Assembly: GCA_964507045.1 (NCBI GenBank)
Contig: CAZDOO010000001.1
Location: 91,102-155,101 of the forward strand
Length of the DNA stretch: 64,000 nt
Source: UBA8199 sp964507045
Lineage (GTDB): Bacteria; Verrucomicrobiota; Verrucomicrobiia; Limisphaerales; UBA8199
Reading direction: 5' to 3'
The notes under the pieces: generated by a model
What the model saw: the letters and a program-made list of their open reading frames with translations, nothing else
Database searches by the model: none
Told to the model about the DNA's origin: nothing
Translations under genes and position numbers: made by a program
Part shown: positions 28,046 through 36,035 of the stretch, piece after piece
How positions within the stretch are numbered: position 1 is the stretch's first letter
How the letters are laid out: each line of letters starts with the position of its first letter

Positions 28046-29706
28046 AGCGGGCGCGGCGCAGCCTGCCATTCAGCGCCGCTCCGGAACTCCGCTCCCCCGT
28101 GCGGACCCAGCCGCGCCGGAACCCCCACCGACCGCAGCGCCGCCACATAGACCGCCTCGAAACCGCACTCGTCGGCGACCTGCCGCCGCCAGATCTCGGC
28201 GATGGACGCGCTACTGCCTTGATTTGTGCTTTCCGCTTTCTGCTTTCCACTCTCCCCGAAGATGGTCACACGCTCCCTCAGGAAGCGGACGACAATCTCA
28301 GCCGCCGCCTGCGGGTCCTGCTCTTTCCGAATCCTGGGGTAAAAGCTCTCCCACAAAGTCCGCCGCCAATTCAACTCACCGTCCGCCGCGGGACCAATCT
28401 GCGGGGACAAGACGAAGTCACGGTAAACCGGCTCGTCCAGCTTCCAGCCAATGAGATCGCGGTTGTAGTGAGCCAGCTCCACATGCTCCAGCAGCGTCTT
28501 CAGCGGCTTGCCCCGCCAGACCGGCTGCGCGCGCAGAAACTCGAAGTCGCTCGCTTCCGTGGCCTGGACCAAGTGCTTCCGAGCGAGGCCCAGAGTCCAA
28601 TCGGTGGCGTTCAGGCGCGGGAGGACGACATGCAGCGCCGTCACCGCCACCGCGCTCATGGCCAGAATCGCGGCAGCCACACGCAGCGCAATCTCCCACC
28701 TCACCGGGGCGGGCATCCCGCCTGCCGCTCGGGAGGGCAAGCGTTCCCGCGAGCCCCATCTTGGCCCCCAGCGCCACCAAGTCCACAGACCGGCCCAAGC
28801 CAGCGCGGGCGTCCAGAACAGCCACAATGGCCTGGCTTGCGCCTGCCAGGACAGGATCGAGCGATAGCTGCCGAGCGCGTCCGCGCCCTTCAATCGCATC
28901 AGACATTGTTCGCCGATAACGCGGAACACCAGCAGCCGGTTGTCGCCTAAACTATGGGTTTCTCGAGGCAGCACCCTGAGTTCGACCGGCACGCCGTTTG
29001 TCTGCAAACAGGCGGCGACATCTCGGGCCATGGACAGTGGAAAGACCTCGTCGCGCTCGCCGTGGATCAGCAGGATGGTTGAGGGCGCAGAGTTGAGGGT
29101 TGGGGCGCTGGCGGTAGAACGTTGAACCTCGAACTGTGAACTTCGAACCTTGAACTGCTCCAGTTCCGGGACCCAGCCGCCCGCGAGGTGCGCCAGCAAC
29201 CTCGGTTGTAGATCGGGATGGCGTAGCGTGAAGGAGAGCAAGCGTTGCGCTCCCAGGCTGTAGCCGACCCAGGCCACGTGGTTCGTGTCGGCCCAGGGCT
29301 GCCGGCCCAGGTAATTCAGCAGAGCGATGAATTGGGCGTCGAAGGCGGCCTCGTTGGTCTGGCAGTAGTCCATGCCGACCGCCGCGAGCCCTAACTCGGC
29401 TAATTGCCGCAGTTCGTTGCCGTCCCGGAGCAACTGGCCGCCAGCCCCGTGGAGATACACCACCACCGGCAGAGGTCCCGCCGCCATTTTGGGCAAAACG
29501 GCAATGCACTCCGCTTTGGCCCCGTCGGCGGGATGCGCCTTAAACCACTGCCGCGCAAACGGGTCCCGTCCCAGGGCCCAGAACAGCGCCCCCAGGAACA
29601 ACAACGCAATGAAGCCCCCCAGCCCAAACGCAACCACAGATGAACGCGGGTGAAACCGCATTCTCCCCGCCAGATTCCGGCCAGGCTCTGTCGTGCTGCA
29701 GCTCAT
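28033..29706 (-). CDS. Membrane alpha/beta hydrolase fused to a transglutaminase-like domain, 3' end truncated
   Basis: A 557-residue protein from ATG 29706. An N-terminal membrane helix (about 25-45) is followed by an alpha/beta hydrolase domain (VVVYLHGAGGQLL, nucleophile GYSLGAQ, LLIHGERDEV). Central membrane segments (about 300-375) follow. The C-terminal part has the transglutaminase core ECGFEAVYVAALRSVGVPAR with its Cys, but stops about 25 residues later, before the His/Asp part normally found. The stop lies in a dispersed repeat. Two 7-bp-period repeats are translated in frame (29117-29158 and 28228-28255). The start is uncertain. Function is unknown; export-linked protein or glycan processing is a guess from the neighbours. 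Confidence 0.6.
   Translation of the reverse strand: MSCSTTEPGRNLAGRMRFHPRSSVVAFGLGGFIALLFLGALFWALGRDPFARQWFKAHPADGAKAECIAVLPKMAAGPLPVVVYLHGAGGQLLRDGNELRQLAELGLAAVGMDYCQTNEAAFDAQFIALLNYLGRQPWADTNHVAWVGYSLGAQRLLSFTLRHPDLQPRLLAHLAGGWVPELEQFKVRSSQFEVQRSTASAPTLNSAPSTILLIHGERDEVFPLSMARDVAACLQTNGVPVELRVLPRETHSLGDNRLLVFRVIGEQCLMRLKGADALGSYRSILSWQAQARPLWLFWTPALAWAGLWTWWRWGPRWGSRERLPSRAAGGMPAPVRWEIALRVAAAILAMSAVAVTALHVVLPRLNATDWTLGLARKHLVQATEASDFEFLRAQPVWRGKPLKTLLEHVELAHYNRDLIGWKLDEPVYRDFVLSPQIGPAADGELNWRRTLWESFYPRIRKEQDPQAAAEIVVRFLRERVTIFGESGKQKAESTNQGSSASIAEIWRRQVADECGFEAVYVAALRSVGVPARLGPHGGAEFRSGAEWQAAPRPLVER
28228..28255. repeat. 7-bp-period repeat inside a coding sequence
   Basis: Units GCTTTCC, GCTTTCT, GCTTTCC, ACTCTCC follow at exactly 7-bp steps, read in frame on the minus strand as the segment ESGKQKAES of the hydrolase/transglutaminase-like protein. 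Confidence 0.7.
29117..29158. repeat. 7-bp-period repeat inside a coding sequence, six units
   Basis: Six units of consensus GAACNTY (GAACGTT, GAACCTC, GAACTGT, GAACTTC, GAACCTT, GAACTGC) at exact 7-bp steps. On the minus strand they are translated in frame as EQFKVRSSQFEVQRS within the alpha/beta hydrolase domain. Confidence 0.85.
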
Positions 29707-29765
29707 CGTTGAGTAATAGGATTCTGGCTGTGTCTTGGCGCGGTCCGGGAGGCGCCATATCTGTG

Positions 29766-31421
29766 TTATTCTGAGTCCATCTGTGGTTGCTCTGCTTCTT
29801 CCCTCCCCAACTCCAGCAGTATCCAAAACGTCGCCCCCGTCGCCAGCTTGAACAGGCCGCCATCGAACCAGAACCCGACCAGCAGGACGATAGCTCCCGC
29901 GCGGCAGACCGCGGGCATGGCTGAAGCCCACGGGAGGGCGAGCGTCCCCGCGAGCCCCAATATCCTGTGGGAAGGGGCCGAAGTCAGGGCTCGCGGGGAC
30001 ACTCGCCCTCCCCGGCTTGGATTTTCAAACAGGCGTTTAGACTTTGGACTGAGCGCCAACCCGGCATAGATCACAAAGCACAGCAGCGCGGGAATCCCGA
30101 GCGTCGCGCCGAGCGTGAAGTAGTCATTCAACTGAATCGCCATGCCCTCATTCACCTTCGCCGCGCGGTAGTATTGGTCATACACCGGCTCCGGCTGGTT
30201 CCAGCCGAACCCGAACCACGGCTTGTCGGCCATCATTTGCAGCGCGCCCTCGTACGCCGCCACCCGATTGCGCCACGAGAAGTCATTCGCATTGGCCACC
30301 GAGTAAACCCGCCGCGCCACCACCCCTTGCGTGTGCCGCAAGCCCCAAAGCCCGGTCACCATCAACGAGACCATGACCACGGCAAGAGTAAAGGCGCCTG
30401 TGAACTTTGAACCTTGAACTTTGAACCCTGAACCTTGAACAACCGGAAGTTCCGTACTGCCGTTCGAGGTTCGAGGTTCGAGGTTCAGGGTTGGATGTTC
30501 GTCTTTCGGCCTCAGACCGCAAACCGCCAGATAGGTCAACCCCGCCGCCGCTCCCACCCACGCCCCGCGGCTGTAGCTCTTAAGAAGCCCCACCCCCATC
30601 GCCCCCGCCGCCGCGAGATAGAATCCGCCCGCCACCCATCCCGCCCAGTTCAATGTCCGATGTTCCCCTCCGCCGTCCTTTAGCCTTTGGCCTTTAGCCT
30701 TTAGCCTTTTGGTTAGCCTTCCCACCGCCAGCACCACCCCCACCCCCATCAGCAGCCCAAAGGTGTTTGGATTATCCCACGGCCCCGACCATCGCTCCAG
30801 GCCTCTGTACTGGAAAACAAGACCCGGCTCTGCCTGCCACACCGCCGCCGCTGCGAGCAGCACGACCAGCACCACTACCACCGTCCCTGACTTTAGCCTT
30901 TGGCCTTTAGCTCTTAGCCTTGCCTCCCAGAGCCCCGCTCCCTGTCCAAGGACCACCCCGCCGACTAGCGTCAATGCGTGCGTGGAACGCGTAGCTTCAG
31001 CGAATTGGGTCACATAAGCCAACATTGCGAGCGTCACCAACCCGCACAGCCAAAACACGGCTAACCGCATGTTCAGTAGGCTTTCCCACGGTTGATTGTC
31101 CCAGCGATGCGGCTCGGGAGGGATTCCCGCCCACCAGCAGCAGGATGCATCTTTAGCACTCCATTTCCCCTCTTTGCTGCCCGCGGCCTCGCGACGTATG
31201 ATCTCCCCGAGCACCGTGAACACCGCAAGGTAGATGCCCAGACACACGAGCACCATCCACTGGGTCTCCCCGTCACGAAGCACCTCTAGCATCTCCTGGA
31301 ACATTGCGCGGAACCCGCCTCCAAGCCGACGACCTAGGACCTCCGAGAAAATGCAAAAAGCTAGTCCCAGCAGTGCAGCCGCTGGGAAAGCCGCTTTAGC
31401 AAGAGCCTTTCGGAATGACAT
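29766..31421 (-). CDS. O-antigen ligase/polymerase-like multi-pass membrane protein
   Basis: A 551-residue protein from ATG 31421 with about ten to twelve hydrophobic segments. The Wzy_C/O-antigen-ligase signature is in the second half: YSRGAWVGAAAGLTYL, then a large outer loop with WRNRVAAYEGALQMMADKPWFGFGWNQ and YFTLGATLGIPALL. Such proteins ligate or polymerise glycans at the outer face of the inner membrane; some relatives act on proteins. Four 7-bp-period repeats are translated within it (30401-30442, 30462-30489, 30677-30704, about 30890-30917), giving segments such as AKGQRLK and FKVQGS. It lies 38 bp downstream of the exported-protein gene 31460-32641. Confidence 0.8.
   Translation of the reverse strand: MSFRKALAKAAFPAAALLGLAFCIFSEVLGRRLGGGFRAMFQEMLEVLRDGETQWMVLVCLGIYLAVFTVLGEIIRREAAGSKEGKWSAKDASCCWWAGIPPEPHRWDNQPWESLLNMRLAVFWLCGLVTLAMLAYVTQFAEATRSTHALTLVGGVVLGQGAGLWEARLRAKGQRLKSGTVVVVLVVLLAAAAVWQAEPGLVFQYRGLERWSGPWDNPNTFGLLMGVGVVLAVGRLTKRLKAKGQRLKDGGGEHRTLNWAGWVAGGFYLAAAGAMGVGLLKSYSRGAWVGAAAGLTYLAVCGLRPKDEHPTLNLEPRTSNGSTELPVVQGSGFKVQGSKFTGAFTLAVVMVSLMVTGLWGLRHTQGVVARRVYSVANANDFSWRNRVAAYEGALQMMADKPWFGFGWNQPEPVYDQYYRAAKVNEGMAIQLNDYFTLGATLGIPALLCFVIYAGLALSPKSKRLFENPSRGGRVSPRALTSAPSHRILGLAGTLALPWASAMPAVCRAGAIVLLVGFWFDGGLFKLATGATFWILLELGREEAEQPQMDSE
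30401..30489. repeat. Two 7-bp-period arrays inside the O-antigen-ligase-like gene, in inverted relation
   Basis: TGAACYT units at 30401-30442 (six units) are followed at 30462-30489 by GTTCGAG/GTTCAGG units (four), the approximate reverse complement. The pair can form a hairpin with a 20-nt loop. Both arrays are translated in frame. Confidence 0.8.
30677..30704. repeat. 7-bp-period array (CCTTTAG) inside the O-antigen-ligase-like gene
   Basis: Units CCTTTAG, CCTTTGG, CCTTTAG, CCTTTAG at exact 7-bp steps; a similar array recurs near 30890-30917. On the minus strand each encodes a RLKAKGQRLK-like segment in a loop of the membrane protein. Confidence 0.8.
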
Positions 31422-31459
31422 GCGGTGGAGAACACGCCTGCCACTGAGATGCTCAGCAT

Positions 31460-32641
31460 TCACCCCGGCTTGTCCGAACGCCACCTTTGATATACGCGAA
31501 ACGCGAGAAAAAGCGGAGCTAACACCCCCACACTAACAATCACCACGCGTACCGCAGCCTTACGTATGTTCAACGCAGCGCGCATACGCAGCCGAGTCGC
31601 TTGAAATTCTTCCAGTTCCGCCTTTGAATGAGTTGCACGTTCGTACTTAGCAATACCGCGCGGAGTTGCTAGCATTGCCTTGATCTCTGCTTCGTTCGGG
31701 AGACGGGTGCCATAGGTGTAGTCAATCGGTTTGGCAAATCGTCGGTCTGAAACGTGGGTGCCAACGGCAAAGAATGAATTAACGCTGTCGTTCAGCGGAG
31801 AGGCATCATCTTCCACCGCGATCAACTCCCATGTAGTTTCCTTGAACACTTGGTCGCCGCTAAAAACTTGTGTTCTAGCGCGTTTACAAAACGAGGGGCG
31901 GGCATTTTCGTGAAATTCTAGTTCACTTATGGAGTAGAGCTTCTCATTGGCCAAATAGCTCCTGAGTTCGAGAGGTTGGATGCCATCTACGCGAAACAAC
32001 AAGGCGTAGTGATTTACCGGTGATTCTACTGGTGCGGGGAGCGTAACAACATAACAATTTGCCCCGCGTGAGGAGACGGAGACGTCACAGCGCATGCCGG
32101 GAGCATTGCTTAGCCAGTCCGCCAGAGTGGCCTTGCTCAGGAAGAATGGCCAGCCTATGGGAGTCTTCCCAAGTCGTGGATAAATCTCCCCTTGGTACGA
32201 GGTATTTGTACCCTTCGTTCCGACAAAGGTTCTTGAGACAAATACTTGCCCCGGCGTAACGAGTGTTCTCTCCGCTATCAGTTTGGTTTGTGGGTTTAGT
32301 CCGCTAGCCGTGACCAACACAGTATCTTGTCGAAATTTGTAAACGCACATTCGAGCGTATGTGAGAACGGCAGATCTCCCGGCTGCGAGGGGCCTAATCC
32401 TGGCGATTACTTCCTTGCTTAGTTTTGAGCTAGACTCAAGAAGCTCGGCCGCTGGATCAAATTGGTTAAAGACGTGGTTGGTTTCCTGGGCAATGATGTT
32501 GATGTTCTTCAGCTTAGCAGACTTCAAAAGCGCGGTTAGGATGCGATCTGCATTGCCTTGGTCGCCGGCGTGGCATAGGACACCAGTCGTCAGAAGTGCC
32601 GCAGCAACTACCGATATTCTAGTGCTAATGTAGCATTTCAT
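31460..32641 (-). CDS. Exported protein of unknown function with C-terminal membrane anchor (set A)
   Basis: A 393-residue protein, ATG 32641. Signal peptide at about 1-26 (MKCYISTRISVVAAALLTTG), a roughly 330-residue soluble region with few cysteines, and a C-terminal membrane helix (VRVVIVSVGVLAPLFLAF) followed by a short basic tail (RVYQRWRSDKPG). A segment SDRRFAKPIDYTYG near residue 300 resembles DDSRFAYSDKK in the set B protein (33887-35161). I recognise no domain. It is downstream of a cysteine-rich exported protein gene (198-bp gap) and upstream of the O-antigen-ligase-like gene. Base composition is lower in GC than the housekeeping genes, which may signal transfer. Confidence 0.75.
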   Translation of the reverse strand: MKCYISTRISVVAAALLTTGVLCHAGDQGNADRILTALLKSAKLKNINIIAQETNHVFNQFDPAAELLESSSKLSKEVIARIRPLAAGRSAVLTYARMCVYKFRQDTVLVTASGLNPQTKLIAERTLVTPGQVFVSRTFVGTKGTNTSYQGEIYPRLGKTPIGWPFFLSKATLADWLSNAPGMRCDVSVSSRGANCYVVTLPAPVESPVNHYALLFRVDGIQPLELRSYLANEKLYSISELEFHENARPSFCKRARTQVFSGDQVFKETTWELIAVEDDASPLNDSVNSFFAVGTHVSDRRFAKPIDYTYGTRLPNEAEIKAMLATPRGIAKYERATHSKAELEEFQATRLRMRAALNIRKAAVRVVIVSVGVLAPLFLAFRVYQRWRSDKPG

Positions 32642-32733
32642 CGCCAACAAGGAGGCTGTGCCGAGATAGATTTACCACACCGACTGATTTCGCGAGACGT
32701 CGCGGGTTGCACAGTTACGCAGGATTGTGTCGT

Positions 32734-32761
32734 GAGGGGCCAGGCGTTGAAGCCCTGGCTC
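32734..32761. repeat. Small palindromic element GGCCAGGC..GCCCTGGC
   Basis: GGCCAGGCGTTGAAGCCCTGGC forms an imperfect hairpin in the gap between the cysteine-rich gene (32840-33196) and the downstream exported-protein gene. It could be a REP-like repeat or a weak terminator. Confidence 0.45.
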
Positions 32762-32839
32762 TTAGAATTCTGCGCGAATTGCTTTCTGCACGGGTGCGAC
32801 TATTCATTCCTGGGCCATTCCGCTACCAGCCAAAGGTCG

Positions 32840-33196
32840 TCAGGGCCAACAATCCGCAGTTGTCATTTGTTGACAGGCCCCCGTGGCGCTCTGCACATCC
32901 CAATGATTAGTATCTGCGTTCCACACATAGAGAATGGTCGTTGGTGTTATGTAGCCATCAGGCGGCGGCGAGGTGGCGGCGACGCATTCCGTACCGCAAT
33001 TAGAATCCGGGTTGCCCTCTCGGGTGACGCACCCAAAGCAGGAATTGCAAACAATTTGAACAAGCATAGAAACACCCTCGACCGTAACAGTGGTTGAGCT
33101 ACCACCCCAAGCCTCCGTCTCAGCACATTCCGCGCAAGCAGCCATCGGTAGTGCAAACAACAGGGTAGCCATTATCCATCGTAAATGAGCATTCAT
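32840..33196 (-). CDS. Small exported cysteine-rich protein (set A)
   Basis: A 118-residue protein from ATG 33196, preceded by GAGAGA at a suitable distance. The signal peptide is MNAHLRWIMATLLFALPMAA; nine cysteines in total, most in the mature part, including the cluster CNSCFGC and later NCGTEC, ACQQ and DCWP. Such density in an exported protein suggests disulfide bonding. I recognise no family. The AraC-type 21-bp direct repeat at 33252-33290 ends 56 bp upstream of the ATG, so this gene is the likely target. It is the first gene of set A, followed by the exported protein 31460-32641. Confidence 0.75.
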   Translation of the reverse strand: MNAHLRWIMATLLFALPMAACAECAETEAWGGSSTTVTVEGVSMLVQIVCNSCFGCVTREGNPDSNCGTECVAATSPPPDGYITPTTILYVWNADTNHWDVQSATGACQQMTTADCWP

Positions 33197-33240
33197 TGTC
33201 TCTCTCATTGCTTGAGTTGACCAAATATCGAAGGTCGCGA

Positions 33241-33524
33241 GAATCACGATTTCATGGCCAAATGCGACAATCTCATGGCCGAATGCGACATTGCGGGCGT
33301 TGCCGCCGCTATTACACGCGATTGAAAGCACTTGCTCGGTGCCAGACCATAATGGCTCTTGAACTCGCGCGAGAAGTGGCTGGGGTCCTAGTAGCCGAGA
33401 CGGAAAGCGGTTTCGCTGATGGTGCTGCCGTCGCGCAAAAGTTCGATGGCTCCCTGCATTCGCAAGCGCTTGAGCCAGCGGCGAGGCGTCTCGCCAAAAG
33501 CAGGCAGGAAGAGCCGCTGCTCAT
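33241..33524 (-). pseudogene. Broken copy of the AraC DNA-binding-domain gene
   Basis: About 280 bp closely match the 3' part of the araC-type gene at 36036-36440. The minus-strand reading gives FGETPRRWLKRLRMQ, RDGSTISETAFRLGY and DPSHFSREFKSHYGLAPSK, the second HTH of an AraC protein. A TAG at 33388-33390 interrupts it (RLGY*DPSHF, where the intact copy has Glu), and the 5' half is missing; the copy begins directly beside the stop of the upstream cysteine-rich gene. The 21-bp operator-like repeat at its end is preserved, so only the regulatory site may still be in use. Confidence 0.85.
33252..33290 (-). promoter_or_regulatory. Candidate AraC-type operator, two direct 18-mers at 21-bp spacing
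   Basis: TCATGGCCAAATGCGACA (33252-33269) and TCATGGCCGAATGCGACA (33273-33290) are direct repeats starting 21 bp apart. AraC-family dimers typically bind two direct half-sites of about 17 bp at 21-bp period. The pair lies 56-94 bp upstream of the ATG of the cysteine-rich gene at 33196. An identical arrangement is at 36044-36082. Confidence 0.65.
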
Positions 33525-33536
33525 GCAACTCGCTCC

Positions 33537-33860
33537 TTACGAATCACACCGACACCAGTCATCGCCGTCGCACCAAGCGGTGTCCACTGTGTGGGTGCCT
33601 CCGCAATCCGCCGTCGTTGCACATTCGTTCGGCGGAGTCTCACTGATATCATTACAGAATGGGTCAATAATATTCCACGCGCAAGCCGCCCCATCCACGC
33701 AGTTGCTTTCAGGTGAGAGGCACGGACCCCCACTGCCAGGAACTACAGTATTCTGACACACCCAATACCTCGTCCATGTCACGGCCGGCAGCACGGCGGT
33801 GACCATGAGGGCGGCAAGGACAAGGACAACCTTCGCTTTGCTTGTTAGTTGATTCTTCAT
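33537..33860 (-). CDS. Small exported cysteine-rich protein (set B)
   Basis: A 107-residue protein from ATG 33860. Signal peptide MKNQLTSKAKVVLVLAALMV...; the mature part of about 80 residues has ten cysteines (WVCQ, GGPC, SNCVDGAAC, FC, NEC, ADC, AWC, DDWCRC) and is acidic. This suggests a compact disulfide-bonded or metal-binding protein. I recognise no family. It is the last gene of set B, 26 bp after the exported anchored protein 33887-35161 in transcription order. The remnant araC copy begins just beyond its stop. Confidence 0.75.
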   Translation of the reverse strand: MKNQLTSKAKVVLVLAALMVTAVLPAVTWTRYWVCQNTVVPGSGGPCLSPESNCVDGAACAWNIIDPFCNDISETPPNECATTADCGGTHTVDTAWCDGDDWCRCDS

Positions 33861-33886
33861 TCTTTTATTCAGTGTTTTGCGCTCTG

Positions 33887-35161
33887 TCAGTATCTGCCAT
33901 TTGTCTGTACTTTATCGGCAGGCATTCTCTCGGCCTGCTTTCGCATCAAAACGTAAGCAACCAGCGGAGCCGCGGAGAAAAGAAACAGCGCAGCAACAGC
34001 GATCAGCCTCACGTTGCGGTCGTGGTTTCGCGACCGGAGAACAGATCGGGCGCTGTAGCGCGCCGACGTAAACCGCGCCTGCAACTCAGGATCGTCGCGG
34101 CTCTTCCACGAGGCGTTGGGGGCAAGGCCGTAATATATCTCATCGACCTTTCTCTTCTTATCGCTGTATGCGAAGCGGGAATCGTCCACCCACAACTTCT
34201 TGCCGAGGATGGGCGGGAGGAATGGTTCGCGGGGGTCCAAACTGGCAACAGCCGTTGCTGCGGCGCTGTAAAACCGCCTCACATTGTCCCCAGACCTTGA
34301 TTTGGGCCTGAACACCTTCAAAGTGAAACTCTGCGGTGTCGCAAGGCCGTTGACGTTCGTGAAACTTTCCGCTTCGAAACGGCCCGCCAGCAGTCCCTGT
34401 TCCCAGCGGGAGAGGCGATCTTGAAGCTGCCCTTTCCATTCTTTGTACCAACTATCGGCATTCGGCGCCACTAACTCGGGCCTCCGGAATTCGTCCGCCG
34501 GTTCCCTCAGATCCAGCGAGGTGTCGCGAACGAACTTAATAAGCGATGGGGTGTAGGGCGCCCGCTCCGCTACCGTGCAGTTCCAGCGAAAACCAAACGC
34601 CAGCAAGTTCCAACGGGCAGGTATCCATGGAAGTGGCACATCGTTGGTGTGGGCGGTGCGGAGGTATGCCCCGGCCCCGAAAGCAAGCCAAAGGAACTGG
34701 CACCTGCTCTGAGGGTCATACGGAGCGAACGGGTAAGCGCCCGCTGAGACGTAGGCCATCTGGCCGGCCTCTTCGATGGGCTTTGTCCCAACGATGGCTG
34801 GGCGGCCTTCCCTAAAGCCCTGGACCGCTTCGGTGTAGTGGCAAAAGAAGGTGTCCGTTCCATTGTAGGTCATGTAAAACGCCTCCTCCTTCCCCGCCAT
34901 GAGATTGTTTGTCTGGTAGATCGGCCGGACTTCAAATGCATAGCGGCCGTCGGTGCAAATCGAGGCTGTGAATGAATTTGAACTGCACATGCTGAGCACT
35001 TTCCTACCTGGTGCAGAAAAGAACTGCAAATCCAGAAAGCCTCTCAGTGTTACGCCGGTCGGCTGGCCTGCGAATGCGGTCGGGACTAACAATACCAGCG
35101 AAAAGTGTCGCAGGAGCACCCGAGCCAGCGCCGCGAGCGTCAGTGGGTTAGCTTTGTTCAT
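33887..35161 (-). CDS. Exported protein of unknown function with C-terminal membrane anchor (set B)
   Basis: A 424-residue protein from ATG 35161, overlapping the end of the MauE-like gene by 14 bp. Signal peptide at about 1-32 (ALARVLLRHFSLVLLVPTAFAG). A large soluble region follows, then SLDPREPFLPP and DDSRFAYSDKK near residues 335-360, and a C-terminal helix (LIAVAALFLFSAAPLVAYVL) with a basic tail. The architecture equals the set A and set C proteins; SLDP..PF also occurs in set C. No domain recognised. The gene overlap implies coupled translation with the MauE-like protein. Confidence 0.75.
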   Translation of the reverse strand: MNKANPLTLAALARVLLRHFSLVLLVPTAFAGQPTGVTLRGFLDLQFFSAPGRKVLSMCSSNSFTASICTDGRYAFEVRPIYQTNNLMAGKEEAFYMTYNGTDTFFCHYTEAVQGFREGRPAIVGTKPIEEAGQMAYVSAGAYPFAPYDPQSRCQFLWLAFGAGAYLRTAHTNDVPLPWIPARWNLLAFGFRWNCTVAERAPYTPSLIKFVRDTSLDLREPADEFRRPELVAPNADSWYKEWKGQLQDRLSRWEQGLLAGRFEAESFTNVNGLATPQSFTLKVFRPKSRSGDNVRRFYSAAATAVASLDPREPFLPPILGKKLWVDDSRFAYSDKKRKVDEIYYGLAPNASWKSRDDPELQARFTSARYSARSVLRSRNHDRNVRLIAVAALFLFSAAPLVAYVLMRKQAERMPADKVQTNGRY

Positions 35162-35735
35162 GCGGCGATTCTCCCGGGAGGGTCGCTGAGCGCAAGTGTT
35201 CCTTATTCTTAGCCGCAAGATAGAAGGACGTGCGCGCCAAGAAAAAGAGGCTGCCTAGCCCCATGTAGCATAACAAAGCCAAAGGCAGGCGATCCTTCGA
35301 CCATTGCGGAAGTCCAGTCCAGTCGAGCAGGTCACCGAGGCATGGGCAGGGCCGTGGCACGAATATTTCCACAGCTGCCACCCGGTAGCACACGAACACC
35401 AAGACCAGCCAGAAGCAGGCGACCATGGCGGACAGCCGCTTCCTGCAGACCCAAATGAAAGCCGCGACCCCCACCTCTAGTATCACGGCTGCGACCATGG
35501 TATCGCGAACAGTCAAACGGGGAACCACCCAGTCTAAGTCGGCAAGGAATGGTCTATGCCTGGCTATGGCGAGGACCTTAGCGGCAGCAGTGCCGATCAA
35601 GATCGCCACTACGGTGACCGCAAACCTACTGCGGGCGGTGACTTCGTTGGTGCGGTGGATGCCACCCCGTTCGAATGTTGTCAATGCCCAGCCCCCGCAT
35701 CGCACAGTTTCACCTTGCGCATCGGAGACACTCAT
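35148..35735 (-). CDS. MauE-like membrane protein with CxC pair (set B)
   Basis: A 195-residue protein with four predicted membrane helices (about 38-58, 79-97, 103-123, 150-170). After the third helix the motif YR...VPRPCPCLGDLLDW places C130 and C132 at a membrane face. This resembles MauE/DoxX-type proteins, which in methylamine utilisation operons support disulfide formation in a cysteine-rich exported subunit. ATG at 35735 is used; a GTG lies 9 bp upstream. It is the first gene of set B. The same YR...PCxCxG pattern is in the set C protein 39831-40262. Confidence 0.75.
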   Translation of the reverse strand: MSVSDAQGETVRCGGWALTTFERGGIHRTNEVTARSRFAVTVVAILIGTAAAKVLAIARHRPFLADLDWVVPRLTVRDTMVAAVILEVGVAAFIWVCRKRLSAMVACFWLVLVFVCYRVAAVEIFVPRPCPCLGDLLDWTGLPQWSKDRLPLALLCYMGLGSLFFLARTSFYLAAKNKEHLRSATLPGESPHEQS

Positions 35736-36035
35736 AATTCGCACGCGGTATTCTTGTCACATGAGTCCTTGAGTGCAAACCTGCTCTGTCGCACTCATTG
35801 CAGCAAATGGAGGGGAGTGCGTCGGCCTCTGATGGGGATCGTCTCTGTGAATGCATCGCCAAGGCCCGTGAAGGGTCAGTCCCGATATTCGGAGTGTCAC
35901 TCGTCTGATGAATGTTACCCCCTGTGCCATCTGCGTGTGCGATTCCGCTGATGCCCATGCGTCCGGTTCTCGAATTGCCATACCAAACATTAACACCACG
36001 ATATTCAGTAGACCCAGTACCAGAGGACATGGGAA
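35736..36035. other. 300-bp leader between the AraC-type gene and set B, no clear gene
   Basis: Short minus-strand frames exist (for example 35757-35999) but lack ribosome-binding sites and coding character. The operator-like repeat lies just beyond its upstream end. It may be a long 5' leader of the set B operon. Confidence 0.4.

Noticed and set aside
33312..33524. 70-codon frame with AAGGAG upstream inside the araC remnant
   Set aside because: It is out of frame with the AraC homology and shows no other coding signs.
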